Shown: positions 25,296 to 35,278, counted from the first letter of the stretch. The stretch: 46,347 nt of DNA from Paludibacteraceae bacterium (GCA_017558065.1 JAFYWK010000010.1:1-46347); one strand, 5' to 3'. The notes: a model not told the origin generated them from the letters alone. Translations and numbers: made by a program.

Positions 25296-28022
25296 TTAGT
25301 TCTCTTCTACGGCAGCTTGAGCAGCAGCCAAGCGTGCGATTGGAACGCGGAATGGAGAGCAAGATGCATAGTTCATGCCTACGCGAGCGCAGAACTTCAC
25401 TGAGCTTGGCTCACCACCGTGCTCACCGCAGATACCAGTGCGCAATCCTGGACGAACAGCGCGACCTTTCTCCACTGCCATTTGGATCAATTGACCTACA
25501 CCGTTTTGATCCAATACTTGGAATGGATCTACCTTCAAGATCTTTTGCTCCAAATATACTGGCAAGAAGCTAGCAATATCGTCGCGGCTATAACCGAAGG
25601 TCATCTGTGTCAAGTCGTTGGTACCGAATGAGAAGTATTGAGCTTCAGTAGCGATGCGGTCAGCAGTGAGGGCAGCACGTGGGATCTCAATCATAGTACC
25701 GATCTCAAACTCTACCTCTGTACCATACTCAGCAAATACCTCTTTAGCTACTTTCTCAATGATTTCTTTTTGTTGGTGGAACTCGTGGAGAATACCAATC
25801 AATGGAACCATGATTTCTGGCATTGGGTTCTTACCCTCGAGCTTCAACTCGCAAGCAGCGCTCAAGATTGCGCGTGTTTGCATAGCGGTGATCTCTGGGA
25901 AGGTGATACCCAAACGGCAACCACGGTGACCGAGCATTGGGTTGTTCTCAGCGAGTGAATCTACACGTTGTTTGATCTCTTGTACGCTTACGCCCATCTC
26001 AGCAGCCATAGTCTCTTGACCAGCAGCATCATGTGGTACGAACTCGTGCAATGGAGGATCGAGCAGACGGATGTTTACTGGATAGCCGTCCATAGCCTCA
26101 AGGATACCCTTGAAGTCAGCCTTTTGGTATGGGAGAAGCTTAGCAAGTGCTTTCTCGCGACCCTCAGCATTCTTAGAAAGAATCATCTCGCGCATAGCCA
26201 CGATCTTCTTATCCTCGAAGAACATGTGCTCTGTACGGGTCAAACCAATACCCTTAGCACCGAAGTCACGAGCTACTTGAGCATCGTGTGGAGTATCTGC
26301 ATTGGTACGAACTTGGAGATGTGTATATTTGTCGCAGAGATCCATCAACTCTTTGAAGTCACCGCTCAATTCAGCAGCCTTAGTTGGGATTTGACCTGCG
26401 TAAACTTGACCAGTAGAACCGTTGATAGAGATGTAGTCACCCTCTTTGTAGGTAACGCCCTCTACAGTCAATGTCTTAGCCTTGTAGTCAACCACGATAG
26501 CGCCTGCACCAGATACGCAGCACTTACCCATACCGCGAGCTACCACAGCAGCGTGAGAGGTCATACCACCACGAGCAGTCAAGATACCCTCAGCAGCAGA
26601 CATACCTGCCAAATCCTCTGGGCTGGTCTCGATACGAACCATTACCACCTTGTGACCGTCTTTAGCCCACTCTTGAGCATCGTCTGCGTGGAATACGATT
26701 TGACCGCAAGCAGCACCTGGGCTGGCTGGCAAACCTTGGGTAATCACTTTAGCAGCCTTCAATGCCTTAGCATCGAATACAGGGTGGAGAAGCTCGTCGA
26801 GCTTTTGTGGCTCACAACGCATGATAGCAGTCTTCTCGTCGATAAGACCCTCTTTCACGAGATCCATAGCGATCTTAACCATGGCTGTACCAGTACGCTT
26901 ACCGTTACGAGTTTGGAGGAACCAGAGTTTACCCTCTTGTACGGTGAACTCCATATCTTGCATATCGCGGTAGTGGTTCTCCAATTTGGTTTGGATAGCG
27001 TCGAGCTCAGCGTAGATCTCTGGCATTGCCTCTTCCATTGATGGATATTTAGCAGCACGCTCTTCCTCGCTAATGCCTTGGAGAGCTGCCCAACGGCGGC
27101 TACCCTCAAGGGTGATTTGTTGTGGAGTACGAATACCTGCTACCACGTCCTCACCTTGTGCGTTTACGAGGTACTCACCATTGAACAAGTTCTCACCTGT
27201 TGCAGCGTCACGGCTGAAGCATACACCTGTTGCAGATGTTTCACCCATGTTACCGAATACCATCGCTTGTACTGTTACGGCTGTTCCCCACTCAGCTGGG
27301 ATACCCTCCATCTTACGGTAGAGGATTGCGCGCTCGTTCATCCAACTGCGGAATACAGCGCAGATAGCGCCCCAGAGTTGCTCTACTGGGTTGGTTGGGA
27401 AGTCGTGACCAGTTTGATCCTTGATAGCTGTTTTGAAGCGAGCTACGAGGAGCTTCAACTCGTCTACGGTCAAGTCTTTATCCAACTTGATACCACGAAT
27501 CTCTTTTACCTCTTCAATGATAGCCTCAAATGGATCCATATCCTCTTTGTTTACTGGCTTCATACCGAGAACTACGTCACCGTACATTTGTACGAAACGG
27601 CGGTAGCTATCATATACGAAGTGTGGGTTACCAGTCTTCTCTACGAGACCAGCAGCTACTTCGTCGTTCAAACCAAGGTTCAAGATGGTATCCATCATAC
27701 CTGGCATAGAAGCACGTGCACCAGAGCGAACTGATAGCAAGAGTGGGTTCTTTGGATCGCCAAACTTATTGTTCATCAAATTCTCCACATGAGCTACAGC
27801 TGCTTTCACGTCAGTGTCAAGCATCTCAACGATCTTGTCTTGACCTACTTGATAGTACTCGTTGCAAACATCTGTGATGATTGTGAATCCTGGAGGCACT
27901 GGTACGCCTACAAGGTTCATCTCAGACAGGTTTGCGCCTTTACCGCCCAATGTCTCGCGCATTGATGCGTTACCTTCTGCTTGTCCGTTACCGAAGGTGT
28001 AAACACGTTTCTTGTTGTCCAT
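25296..28022 (-). CDS. ppdK: Pyruvate, phosphate dikinase
   Basis: PPDK interconverts pyruvate + ATP + Pi and PEP + AMP + PPi; in anaerobic Bacteroidales it links PEP and pyruvate in PPi-saving glycolysis. The 908 residues are full length. The order is: nucleotide-binding domain (FGNGQAEGN, GGKGANLSEM), phosphohistidine domain with GGMTSHAAVVARGMGKCCV (catalytic His about residue 457), and TIM-barrel PEP domain (GIGLTRTEHMFF, SFGTNDLTQMTFGYSRDD). The Cys in GICGEHGGEP is the acid/base residue near the end. The start at 28022 (MDNKKRVYTFGNG) fits the family. The frame extends upstream only as a non-coding leader past the promoter at 28090-28083. Confidence 0.97.
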   Translation of the reverse strand: MDNKKRVYTFGNGQAEGNASMRETLGGKGANLSEMNLVGVPVPPGFTIITDVCNEYYQVGQDKIVEMLDTDVKAAVAHVENLMNNKFGDPKNPLLLSVRSGARASMPGMMDTILNLGLNDEVAAGLVEKTGNPHFVYDSYRRFVQMYGDVVLGMKPVNKEDMDPFEAIIEEVKEIRGIKLDKDLTVDELKLLVARFKTAIKDQTGHDFPTNPVEQLWGAICAVFRSWMNERAILYRKMEGIPAEWGTAVTVQAMVFGNMGETSATGVCFSRDAATGENLFNGEYLVNAQGEDVVAGIRTPQQITLEGSRRWAALQGISEEERAAKYPSMEEAMPEIYAELDAIQTKLENHYRDMQDMEFTVQEGKLWFLQTRNGKRTGTAMVKIAMDLVKEGLIDEKTAIMRCEPQKLDELLHPVFDAKALKAAKVITQGLPASPGAACGQIVFHADDAQEWAKDGHKVVMVRIETSPEDLAGMSAAEGILTARGGMTSHAAVVARGMGKCCVSGAGAIVVDYKAKTLTVEGVTYKEGDYISINGSTGQVYAGQIPTKAAELSGDFKELMDLCDKYTHLQVRTNADTPHDAQVARDFGAKGIGLTRTEHMFFEDKKIVAMREMILSKNAEGREKALAKLLPYQKADFKGILEAMDGYPVNIRLLDPPLHEFVPHDAAGQETMAAEMGVSVQEIKQRVDSLAENNPMLGHRGCRLGITFPEITAMQTRAILSAACELKLEGKNPMPEIMVPLIGILHEFHQQKEIIEKVAKEVFAEYGTEVEFEIGTMIEIPRAALTADRIATEAQYFSFGTNDLTQMTFGYSRDDIASFLPVYLEQKILKVDPFQVLDQNGVGQLIQMAVEKGRAVRPGLRTGICGEHGGEPSSVKFCARVGMNYASCSPFRVPIARLAAAQAAVEEN

Positions 28023-28082
28023 TTTTCTTAAATAAATTTTATGATTAATATTCTTTTTGTCCTTAGTTTTTGTTTCAGCCCG

Positions 28083-28090
28083 CAAAGGTA
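28083..28090 (-). promoter_or_regulatory. Promoter of ppdK
   Basis: TACCTTTG on the minus strand with TTG at 28113-28111, 20 bp apart, -33 box TTTGCACATATG. The leader to the ATG is about 55 nt. Confidence 0.87.
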
Positions 28091-28217
28091 CAAAAAAAAA
28101 CTCATATGTGCAAATAATTTTTGCAAAAGTTGACATTTAATAATAAGAATAAGGAAAATGCAGGTTAACGTATCGAAAAACACCTATAATATATTTGCAT
28201 ATATGCGTTTTTTTTCG

Positions 28218-28225
28218 TAACTTTG
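28218..28225 (+). promoter_or_regulatory. Promoter of the glycosyltransferase operon
   Basis: TAACTTTG with TTG at 28195-28197, 20 bp apart, -33 box TTTGCATATATGCG. Confidence 0.87.
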
Positions 28226-28251
28226 CAACCCCATCTGTAAAATTATAGCAT

Positions 28252-29409
28252 ATGACTACACAAAACAAGAAAAAGCGCATATTAGTCACTTACATAGAGG
28301 CAGGCTTTGGGCATATCACGACAGCTAATTCTATTGCGGATGCTATAGAAGCGCTGCATGACCCCAATATTGAGGTGATTAGGGAATATATGTTCTCGGA
28401 GAGTCCTGTGTTGCGTAAAACGGAAAAGCGATATATCAAAGATGTGAAAATAGCCAACACCTTTCCGTGGTACAACCGTATTCAGATGGCTGCTACCCAT
28501 ATTTTTGGTATTCACAACTCTCTTCCTTTTGTGGTATCCACTGTCTTTCGTCATACACGCAAGGCCTATCTGAATAAGCTGAAGCAGATACGTCCTGATA
28601 TTATTATTGATACGCACTATTTGACATCATTCTTGTCTGTGCAGTATCGTGACAAGGTGGATTCGCATGTCAAGGTGGTGACCTATAACCCCGATAATAA
28701 TGTGCACAACTGGTGGAATATACGTGTGGACAAGTTCATTGTGAATTGCAGAATGGCTTTTGACGATGCGCTCAAGCATGATTTTGCTCGCAACAAATTG
28801 ATGATTGTGCCTTTCGTTACGCGTAAGGAGATTATGGATGTGACGGAGGATAAGTCATACTATCGCACCAAATATGATTTGCCACAGGACCGTTTTACGG
28901 TCATGGTGGCTGCTGGTGGATATGGCAAATCGGGTATGGTGCGTGTAGTCAAAGCGCTACTCGATCGTGTCAAGCAACCGATTACGCTGATTGCTATCTG
29001 TGGCAAAAATAAGGTGCTGTACAACCACCTGCAGAGAATCAAAGCAATCGTTCCGTCGCACATCGATTTGCGTCCGTATGAATTTGTAGATACGGTATAT
29101 GAGCTGAATCGTGCTTCGGATATGTTTATCACCAAAGGCGGACCTAATGCGATGCTTGATAGCGTACTGATGGGAGTACCTGTGGGTGTGTTCTATTGCG
29201 CATCACATATTGAACAGATGTCGGCATACTTGTTTACATATAGTCTCAACTGCGGTCGTTATCTTCCTCGTTCGCGCCATATAGTAGAATGGGTAAATAG
29301 TTGTGCAGGCGATTCTACTATTTTGGATTTCTTTATCCGCAATACGAATGCCATTCGTGAGGCAGGCAATGGTGCGGAAAACATAGCCAAATTTATTCAG
29401 ACTTATTGA
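28252..29409 (+). CDS. MGDG-synthase-like glycosyltransferase (GT28 type)
   Basis: A 385-residue GT-B glycosyltransferase related to monogalactosyldiacylglycerol synthase and UgtP/MurG. The N-terminal acceptor domain opens LVTYIEAGFGHITTANSIADA (the G-x-GH turn). VVTYNPDNNVHNWW matches the PD...W motif of the family. The C-terminal donor domain has VMVAAGGYGKSG and FITKGGPNAMLDSVLMGVP (the GG donor loop). Such enzymes add a sugar from a UDP-sugar to a diacylglycerol-type lipid at the inner membrane; acceptor and sugar are unknown here. It leads a three-gene operon with a flippase-like membrane protein and a GT-A-like protein. Confidence 0.88.
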   Translation: MTTQNKKKRILVTYIEAGFGHITTANSIADAIEALHDPNIEVIREYMFSESPVLRKTEKRYIKDVKIANTFPWYNRIQMAATHIFGIHNSLPFVVSTVFRHTRKAYLNKLKQIRPDIIIDTHYLTSFLSVQYRDKVDSHVKVVTYNPDNNVHNWWNIRVDKFIVNCRMAFDDALKHDFARNKLMIVPFVTRKEIMDVTEDKSYYRTKYDLPQDRFTVMVAAGGYGKSGMVRVVKALLDRVKQPITLIAICGKNKVLYNHLQRIKAIVPSHIDLRPYEFVDTVYELNRASDMFITKGGPNAMLDSVLMGVPVGVFYCASHIEQMSAYLFTYSLNCGRYLPRSRHIVEWVNSCAGDSTILDFFIRNTNAIREAGNGAENIAKFIQTY

Positions 29410-29420
29410 TAATCAACAGC

Positions 29421-30500
29421 ATGGAGAATAACAACAATATATCCACAAAGAAAGGTGCGGCGTTTAGTTTCAAGCCAATGATGGTGGTATGGCCTATCTT
29501 GTTTGGTTTGGTAGGCGTGGGATATATGCTCTGGCGCGAAATGCGCACGGGTATTCCTCAAGAACCGCTGGTGATGGCGAATTACTGGTGGGTGTTTGCC
29601 ATCGTTGTCGTGTTGCTAACCGTTGTTAAGGACTTTTCGGGCATGTACCGTTTGCGTGTGATGTCGGGTATGCCGCTAACGTTCCGCCAGTTGTTTCGCA
29701 TTCGTATGCTGTACGAGTTCACTTCAGCCGTCACCCCTTCAGCAGCAGGAGGTTCGTCGTTGGAGGTGCTGTTTATTCACCGAGAAGGCGTAAAAGTCAG
29801 TCGAGCTACTTCCATGACGATATTGGCATTATTCATGGATGAGTTGCTGATGATTTGTCTCTTCCCTTTGCTGCTGATTTTCATTCCATATGGCAAGTTG
29901 TTCCCCAGTGAAGTGTTTTTCGAGCATGGATATTTGTGGCTGTTTCTCGTTGGATATTTGATGAAGTTTGTGTGGGTAACGATACTCTTTATTGGCATCT
30001 TTGTCAAGCCGTCCATCTTGGTCAAAATCATTGGCGCAGTGTTTTCGCTCAAGTTCTTGCGCAAATACCGTATGCGTGCACTTCGCACGGCAGTAGAAAT
30101 TCGCCAGTGCGCCAAAGAGATTAGAGGCGAATCGATTGGCTATTGGTTGCGATTATCGGCATCTACAGCGGGGATATGGATTTTCCGTTTCTTGATTGCC
30201 AATGCGGCTATAATGATCTTTAATCCACTCACGTATATGGATAATGTGGTGTGCTTTGCGCGCCAATATATATTAGGTATTATTAGTATGGTGGTACCTA
30301 CACCTGGCGGAAGTGGTTTTGCCGAATTGATGTTTAATGATTTCCTTATCGAGTATATCCCACAAGCGCTGAGCGCTGTGGTGATAGCATCGATTTGGCG
30401 TCTATTCACATATTATTATTACTTGATTGCTGGTGTCATTATCCTTCCTCAATGGTTTGGCAAGAGCAAATTTATCCAAAAACGTCATGAAAGCAACTGA
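29421..30500 (+). CDS. Flippase-like integral membrane protein (UPF0104/LPG synthase TM family)
   Basis: About 359 residues and seven to eight membrane segments, of the lysylphosphatidylglycerol synthase TM/YbhN (UPF0104) family. Family signatures are TPSAAGGSSLEVLFIHREG (after TM3) and MVVPTPGGSGFAELMF near the end. Members are thought to move or modify lipids or glycolipids across the inner membrane. The ATG at 29421 was chosen over an in-frame TTG at 29406 that overlaps the previous stop. It ends 14 bp inside the next gene. Placement between two glycosyltransferase-type genes suggests it handles their lipid product; this is inference. Confidence 0.87.
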   Translation: MENNNNISTKKGAAFSFKPMMVVWPILFGLVGVGYMLWREMRTGIPQEPLVMANYWWVFAIVVVLLTVVKDFSGMYRLRVMSGMPLTFRQLFRIRMLYEFTSAVTPSAAGGSSLEVLFIHREGVKVSRATSMTILALFMDELLMICLFPLLLIFIPYGKLFPSEVFFEHGYLWLFLVGYLMKFVWVTILFIGIFVKPSILVKIIGAVFSLKFLRKYRMRALRTAVEIRQCAKEIRGESIGYWLRLSASTAGIWIFRFLIANAAIMIFNPLTYMDNVVCFARQYILGIISMVVPTPGGSGFAELMFNDFLIEYIPQALSAVVIASIWRLFTYYYYLIAGVIILPQWFGKSKFIQKRHESN

Positions 30501-31260
30501 TATCCTGTTTTGTATATTCAATTATCACGAGGCAGCCAATGCAGAGTTTCTCTATCGTGAGTTACGTCCGTCATTTAATTGTCACATTATAGATGCCGAT
30601 AGTGGTCAGCGTCCCGATCCTTGTAACGGTGATACCGTTTATCTGCCTAATGTGTATTACAGCGGCATGATGCATCATGCCATTACAATGGCAACTGAGG
30701 GCAATTATCCATACATGTTCTTCATCTGCTCTGACGTGCAGATGTCGCATGAGTGCTTGGAGCAACTCAAGCAGATTCTTCTGTCAGAGTCTTTCGATGG
30801 CGTGGGCGTCTATTCACCTGCTCATGCAGATGATTCCTACACATGGGTAGCCACTTCGTATTCTCGTCCGAATGGCAAACGTCGTTCGGTGGCATTTGCA
30901 GAGGGCATGTTAGGCATGTATGCAGCCCCAGTCTATAAACAACTGGAACCGCTGGATATTAATCCACACGGGTGGGGTATTGACCTTGTGGCTTGTTTTT
31001 ATACACGTCATTGGGGGTTGCGTTGCGAAGTAGATGATCGCATGACGATTACTCACCCCAAAGGCGATGTGCGCAAAAACGCTCTTGCACGCTCCGAAGC
31101 GCGTGCATACTTGATGCGTTATCCCGAGGGAATAGCCATACGACGCTACTGGGTGGCTTGTTCGCTACGCAATGCGAGCATTCAACCATTCATTCTCTCT
31201 CGCTCTTATCGTAAGTGGCTGTCAATTTACTTGCCCATTTACCGTTTCTTCCACAGATAG
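30487..31260 (+). CDS. GT-A-like glycosyltransferase, putative
   Basis: A 257-residue protein that looks like a GT-A fold transferase, although the family is not certain. It opens DILFCIFNYHEAANAEFLY (glycosyltransferase-2 style). It has an acidic pair before the hydrophobic core (MFFICSDVQMSHECLEQL, with SDV where a DxD would be), VAFAEGMLGMYAAPVY, and HGWGIDLVACFY, which resembles the WGxD acceptor motif. No membrane segment is obvious. The ATG at 30487 overlaps the previous gene by 14 bp, indicating coupled translation. It probably adds a further sugar to the lipid made by the first gene. The next gene is convergent, with a 51-bp gap and no clear terminator. Confidence 0.75.
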   Translation: MKATDILFCIFNYHEAANAEFLYRELRPSFNCHIIDADSGQRPDPCNGDTVYLPNVYYSGMMHHAITMATEGNYPYMFFICSDVQMSHECLEQLKQILLSESFDGVGVYSPAHADDSYTWVATSYSRPNGKRRSVAFAEGMLGMYAAPVYKQLEPLDINPHGWGIDLVACFYTRHWGLRCEVDDRMTITHPKGDVRKNALARSEARAYLMRYPEGIAIRRYWVACSLRNASIQPFILSRSYRKWLSIYLPIYRFFHR

Positions 31261-31311
31261 ATGATGGGCGCGCTCAACGGAGGCGTGTGGCTTCGTTGGG
31301 TGTCTTTCTCA

Positions 31312-34173
31312 TTAGAAGGAGAAGCGTACTGTCACTTTCACTCCATTTCGGCCCCAAGCGCCCATTCTGCGGCGTCCGTGGATGAGTTGTGGAGTGCCGT
31401 CTTCATTGAATGCTGGACCATAACCGAGGGTAGGGTGCTCAGGATCAATGAGCTCTTGTTTTTGAATCATGTATGGCAGTTCGTAGTCGTTGTAGTTCAG
31501 ACGACGAATATAGTCAATACGAATAAATTTAAGAATATTCTCAAGTCCCACAGTCATCTCCATATAAGGCAACTTACCAATAGGAGAAGAGGTGTTATAT
31601 TGATTTTTGATATAACCATTTTGGTCAAAGGCATTTTCAATCTTTCCATCTTCCCATGGTGTATGCGGAAAATCATACAAACCATTATTGGTTTCTATGT
31701 AAGGATTGTTTTTATCTGTGAGCGCACCGTAGATACATGCAAAACTTACCAAACCTCTCAATTTGAGTTTGTTGATTCCAGGAATGCGATTGAGTATCCA
31801 TCCCTTGAAGTAATATGTGGTATAGAGCGATATGTATCCATCCATGATAAACTCCATGGGTTTCATGAGGTTGAATGACCGCTGACCGAGTAAGATACTG
31901 GTGGATGTAGGGGGTATATGCAGTTTGGTGAATGGTACTTGTTGCCAAATATATCCACCGATGAGGCGCACATCCAGGTGTCCGAAAGCGGAGAACCAAA
32001 AGCGCTTGTCAAACATCAGTTCCGTCTTGTTGTATAGGAATCCTTTTCCACCATTATGCCTATCGTCCAAGTATCCTAACTGATGCGTCAGTTTGATGGT
32101 AGGAGCATCTTTTTCGATGACCCATGGGCTCTTGATACCTTCGCGGTCCATACCAATCACTGAGCCAGGTGAGTACTCCAGATTGAAGGTCGCTGCATAG
32201 TCTCGATATTGTCCAATATTGGTGAAGCTCTGCGCATACGATGTGTCCATCGTGACAGGGTTAATCTGCGGCGTATAGTCAATGCGCTGGTAACTGAGCA
32301 CTCCTGCAGCTTCGTTGTTGGTGAAGTCGAAGGAGGTCTCCAACATGAGGTTATTGCGCCATTCTTTCAGGTATTCTGCTTTGGCATGGAAGACATATTG
32401 CGCAAACGGCATAGTGGGTTGACCTGTGGGGATAGACATGAGGATATTATCCCTTCGTACCACATCGGTGATCTGACCAGGTTCTTCCACGTCGTACTGC
32501 GCAGTGAGTTGCAAGTGATGTTTTACTCCGTCAAACGGTTGATTCTCATGTTTGTCAAACGTATATACGAATGCTGCTTTGTATTTAGGTCTTAGGTCTT
32601 TGGTTCCGAATGCGGCATAGCCACGGAAATAGAGTTGATCATGTAGTCGGGCAGTCGATCCACCACCTACACGCAAACGCACACCCTCCAGCATGTTCCA
32701 ACTGGCGAAGTTGAATATAGGTCCGAAATCAAATTTACTGAGGTACATGAACTCCGCTTTTCGTGTGGGCACATATCCACTCGTGAGTGAGTTGACAAAA
32801 AGCGCAAGACTATTGAACTTAGGGGTGTTGGTGAACTCTCGCACCAAATCTACCACCGAACTCTCATATTTAGTGAGTGGTTCTGGGCGCATACTATCCG
32901 TCCAGTAACCCTCAAAGATGAGTTCTGCAGTTGTATCGTTGACTGCTACTTCCTCTTCTTTTATGTCAGAGAATATATCGGGTGAGATCGGTGTGTCAAG
33001 ATCCCAGTGGGTATATATTTTCGTTTGTCTTGCTACCATGCCGCGTTGCTTGTTGAACATATAGAACTTGGCATACGTGGTCGTTCGATCAGGTGCCCAG
33101 AGACCATTCTCCAGTTGGACATAGTTGTGCTCAATGGAGTATTTGGTAACGAAGTTCAGGTTGATTTCGGGAGGGATATTGATGGCATATTTCTTCACTC
33201 GATACGTGGAGTCATTCACTATGTACAGGTGTCCCGTGAAACCATAACTCTCTGAGTTAACAGGCACAAAAGCCAAGTCAATACACTGGTATCCATCCAC
33301 CATGATGGTATCCATGATGTAGTATTGATAGAAACTGACTGCTACACTGGAAGAGAGTGGGGACACAAACCGATTGTATAGCAAGTTCATGCTATTGTGG
33401 TTAATATCTACATCCTTGAATAGCGAATTGATGTTCTCTTGGAAGGACGTAGAACCGAGGAAGGTCTCCACGCCAAAGATACGTTTTTTCTGCAGGATTT
33501 TCTTTTCTTTGCGAGGTCTATTTTGGTAGTATTCGTCGGTAATATGCTCGCGGATACTGACCGTCACATTGGGATATACATCTGTGGTGTCTATGTATTT
33601 TTGCACAAAAGCAAAAGGTTTCCAGAATGGCTTTTCCCAATTGACTTTTATATTATCCAGCGCAAAGGACATACGTGAATACGCCTCTGCGGTATAGTGG
33701 TCAAGCGATGTCACGCAGTGATGGTTCTTGTTAGCAATCACATTATTGATGAGCTCCACCGCAGGATTACCACGTCGGCGATAATCTTTCTTTTTGTTTT
33801 TGGGCGTTACAATGACATCTTGCAGGCCATATACATCGGGTTGCAATTTCATTTTCACCTGGGTTTTCTCTTGCCCTTTGACCAGTGTCAGAGTCTCTGT
33901 CTTATAACCCACCATTTGGAAATTAACCTTCGTATAGCCAGCGGTGTTGCTGACTGCAAAATTACCATCCAAATCCGACGTGGTACCCACACCAGAAGAT
34001 ACCAAACCTTTATTGGTGGTGGATTTTAGAAAATATACTTGCACGAATGGCAATGTCTCTCCGCTGTCGGCATCCACTACCACTCCGCTCACGGCTGTGC
34101 GCTGATCCTGTGCAAAGACGCCCACAGTCAGTGTGAGGAGCAAATAAAGTATGTATAGTTTACTATTTTTCAT
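31312..34173 (-). CDS. DUF5686 and carboxypeptidase-regulatory-like domain outer-membrane protein
   Basis: A 953-residue exported protein. The signal peptide is MKNSKLYILYLLLTLTVGVFAQ. Residues about 28-115 are a CarboxypepD_reg-like beta-sandwich (VSGVVVDADSGETLPFVQVYF, VNFQMVGYKTETL) like those at the N-terminus of SusC-type proteins. The rest is DUF5686 (GNPAVELINNVIANKNHH near 140) with many amphipathic beta-strands, ending in an aromatic strand (GVKVTVRFSF) typical of an outer-membrane barrel. No TonB plug was recognised, so it is not a standard TonB-dependent transporter. The start at 34173 is forced by the promoter at 34205-34198. Function unknown. Monocistronic. Confidence 0.88.
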   Translation of the reverse strand: MKNSKLYILYLLLTLTVGVFAQDQRTAVSGVVVDADSGETLPFVQVYFLKSTTNKGLVSSGVGTTSDLDGNFAVSNTAGYTKVNFQMVGYKTETLTLVKGQEKTQVKMKLQPDVYGLQDVIVTPKNKKKDYRRRGNPAVELINNVIANKNHHCVTSLDHYTAEAYSRMSFALDNIKVNWEKPFWKPFAFVQKYIDTTDVYPNVTVSIREHITDEYYQNRPRKEKKILQKKRIFGVETFLGSTSFQENINSLFKDVDINHNSMNLLYNRFVSPLSSSVAVSFYQYYIMDTIMVDGYQCIDLAFVPVNSESYGFTGHLYIVNDSTYRVKKYAINIPPEINLNFVTKYSIEHNYVQLENGLWAPDRTTTYAKFYMFNKQRGMVARQTKIYTHWDLDTPISPDIFSDIKEEEVAVNDTTAELIFEGYWTDSMRPEPLTKYESSVVDLVREFTNTPKFNSLALFVNSLTSGYVPTRKAEFMYLSKFDFGPIFNFASWNMLEGVRLRVGGGSTARLHDQLYFRGYAAFGTKDLRPKYKAAFVYTFDKHENQPFDGVKHHLQLTAQYDVEEPGQITDVVRRDNILMSIPTGQPTMPFAQYVFHAKAEYLKEWRNNLMLETSFDFTNNEAAGVLSYQRIDYTPQINPVTMDTSYAQSFTNIGQYRDYAATFNLEYSPGSVIGMDREGIKSPWVIEKDAPTIKLTHQLGYLDDRHNGGKGFLYNKTELMFDKRFWFSAFGHLDVRLIGGYIWQQVPFTKLHIPPTSTSILLGQRSFNLMKPMEFIMDGYISLYTTYYFKGWILNRIPGINKLKLRGLVSFACIYGALTDKNNPYIETNNGLYDFPHTPWEDGKIENAFDQNGYIKNQYNTSSPIGKLPYMEMTVGLENILKFIRIDYIRRLNYNDYELPYMIQKQELIDPEHPTLGYGPAFNEDGTPQLIHGRRRMGAWGRNGVKVTVRFSF

Positions 34174-34197
34174 TGCGCATTGTCCAAAAAAAGCCGA

Positions 34198-34205
34198 CAA
34201 AGGTA
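34198..34205 (-). promoter_or_regulatory. Promoter of the DUF5686 gene
   Basis: TACCTTTG on the minus strand with TTG at 34228-34226, 20 bp apart, -33 box TTTGCATAATTC. Confidence 0.85.
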
Positions 34206-34309
34206 CTGCTTTTTTTTGAATTATGCAAATTATATCCTATAATTTCCATTTTCTCACCGTTTTTATGCAATTCTGCTTGACTTTCACTATCAGATTGTAA
34301 ATATTTTTG

Positions 34310-34317
34310 TACCTTTG
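34310..34317 (+). promoter_or_regulatory. Promoter of fabD
   Basis: TACCTTTG, 30 bp before the fabD ATG. Unlike the others, there is no TTG 19-20 bp upstream, so the -33 box is degenerate. Confidence 0.7.
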
Positions 34318-34347
34318 TCGTAAATATTTATCAATCATTTACTTTTT

Positions 34348-35226
34348 ATGCAACATACGAAGACAGCTTTTGTTTTTCCTGGTCAAGGCGCCCAATATGT
34401 GGGCATGGGAAAAGACTTGTACGATAATTATCCTTTGGCTCGCGAATTGATGGTTCAAGCCAACGAGGAGTTAGGTTTTGCCCTTACTGATATTATGTTC
34501 GAGGGCTCGGACGAAGACCTTCGCCAAACACGTGTCACGCAACCTGCTATTTTTTTACACTCAGTGGTAGCATGTCGGTTGTTGAACCAGATACGTCCCG
34601 ACATGGTAGCAGGTCACAGTCTGGGTGAGTTTTCGGCTTTGGTCATAGCGGGAACATTGGATATGGGTGATGCACTGCGTTTGGTCAGTGAGCGCGCTTT
34701 AGCGATGCAAGAGGCATGCGAATTGTGCCCAGGCACGATGGCTGCTGTACTCGGGATGGCTGATGACAAAGTGGCTGAGATTTGTCAGCAAATCCCAGAT
34801 TGCGTGGTTGCTGCCAACTACAACTGTCCTGGTCAGGTGGTTATCTCTGGCTCGGAGGTTGGGGTAGAGCAGGCATGCAAAGCGTTGAAGGAAGCGGGAG
34901 CCAAGCGCGCATTGAAATTGCCAGTAGGTGGCGCTTTCCATTCGCCACTGATGCAACCTGCAGCAGAGCGTCTTCAAAAGGCCATCATGAATACCCCATT
35001 CTATGCGCCTATCTGCCCCGTTTATCAGAATGTGAGTGCGTGTGCAGAGAAGGATAAGCATGTCATTCAACGCCAACTCTTGGAGCAACTCACCTCGCCT
35101 GTTCGTTGGACACAATCGGTGCAACAGATGATTGCCGATGGTGCTACACGTTTCTATGAGTTTGGACCCGGTGACGTGCTAAAAGGATTGATACGCAAAA
35201 TCAATGCTGAAGTAGAAGTAGGATAA
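34348..35226 (+). CDS. fabD: Malonyl-CoA:ACP transacylase
   Basis: FabD loads malonyl from CoA onto acyl carrier protein, starting fatty acid elongation. The 292 residues are standard. VFPGQGAQYVGMG is at 9-21. The nucleophile elbow GHSLGE is at 89-94 with catalytic S91. The carboxylate-binding arginine is R116 (SERALAM), and the catalytic histidine is H198 in GGAFHSPLM. ANYNCPGQVVISG is the usual mid-protein motif. The gene stands alone here, not in a fab cluster, with its own promoter. It converges on the alcohol dehydrogenase gene with a 52-bp gap in which I see no strong terminator. Confidence 0.96.
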   Translation: MQHTKTAFVFPGQGAQYVGMGKDLYDNYPLARELMVQANEELGFALTDIMFEGSDEDLRQTRVTQPAIFLHSVVACRLLNQIRPDMVAGHSLGEFSALVIAGTLDMGDALRLVSERALAMQEACELCPGTMAAVLGMADDKVAEICQQIPDCVVAANYNCPGQVVISGSEVGVEQACKALKEAGAKRALKLPVGGAFHSPLMQPAAERLQKAIMNTPFYAPICPVYQNVSACAEKDKHVIQRQLLEQLTSPVRWTQSVQQMIADGATRFYEFGPGDVLKGLIRKINAEVEVG

Positions 35227-35278
35227 TCTCTTGCAATAGAAGCCCACAATGCACAGACGCTTGGCGCCGATCCTAATT

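Noticed and set aside
25968-27041. Long open frame (357 codons) on the + strand inside ppdK
   Set aside because: It is antisense to a perfectly conserved PPDK, has no promoter, and its composition follows the codon pattern of ppdK.
31261-31878. 205-codon frame on the + strand after the GT-A-like gene
   Set aside because: It mostly overlaps the 3' end of the DUF5686 gene in antisense and has no conserved features.
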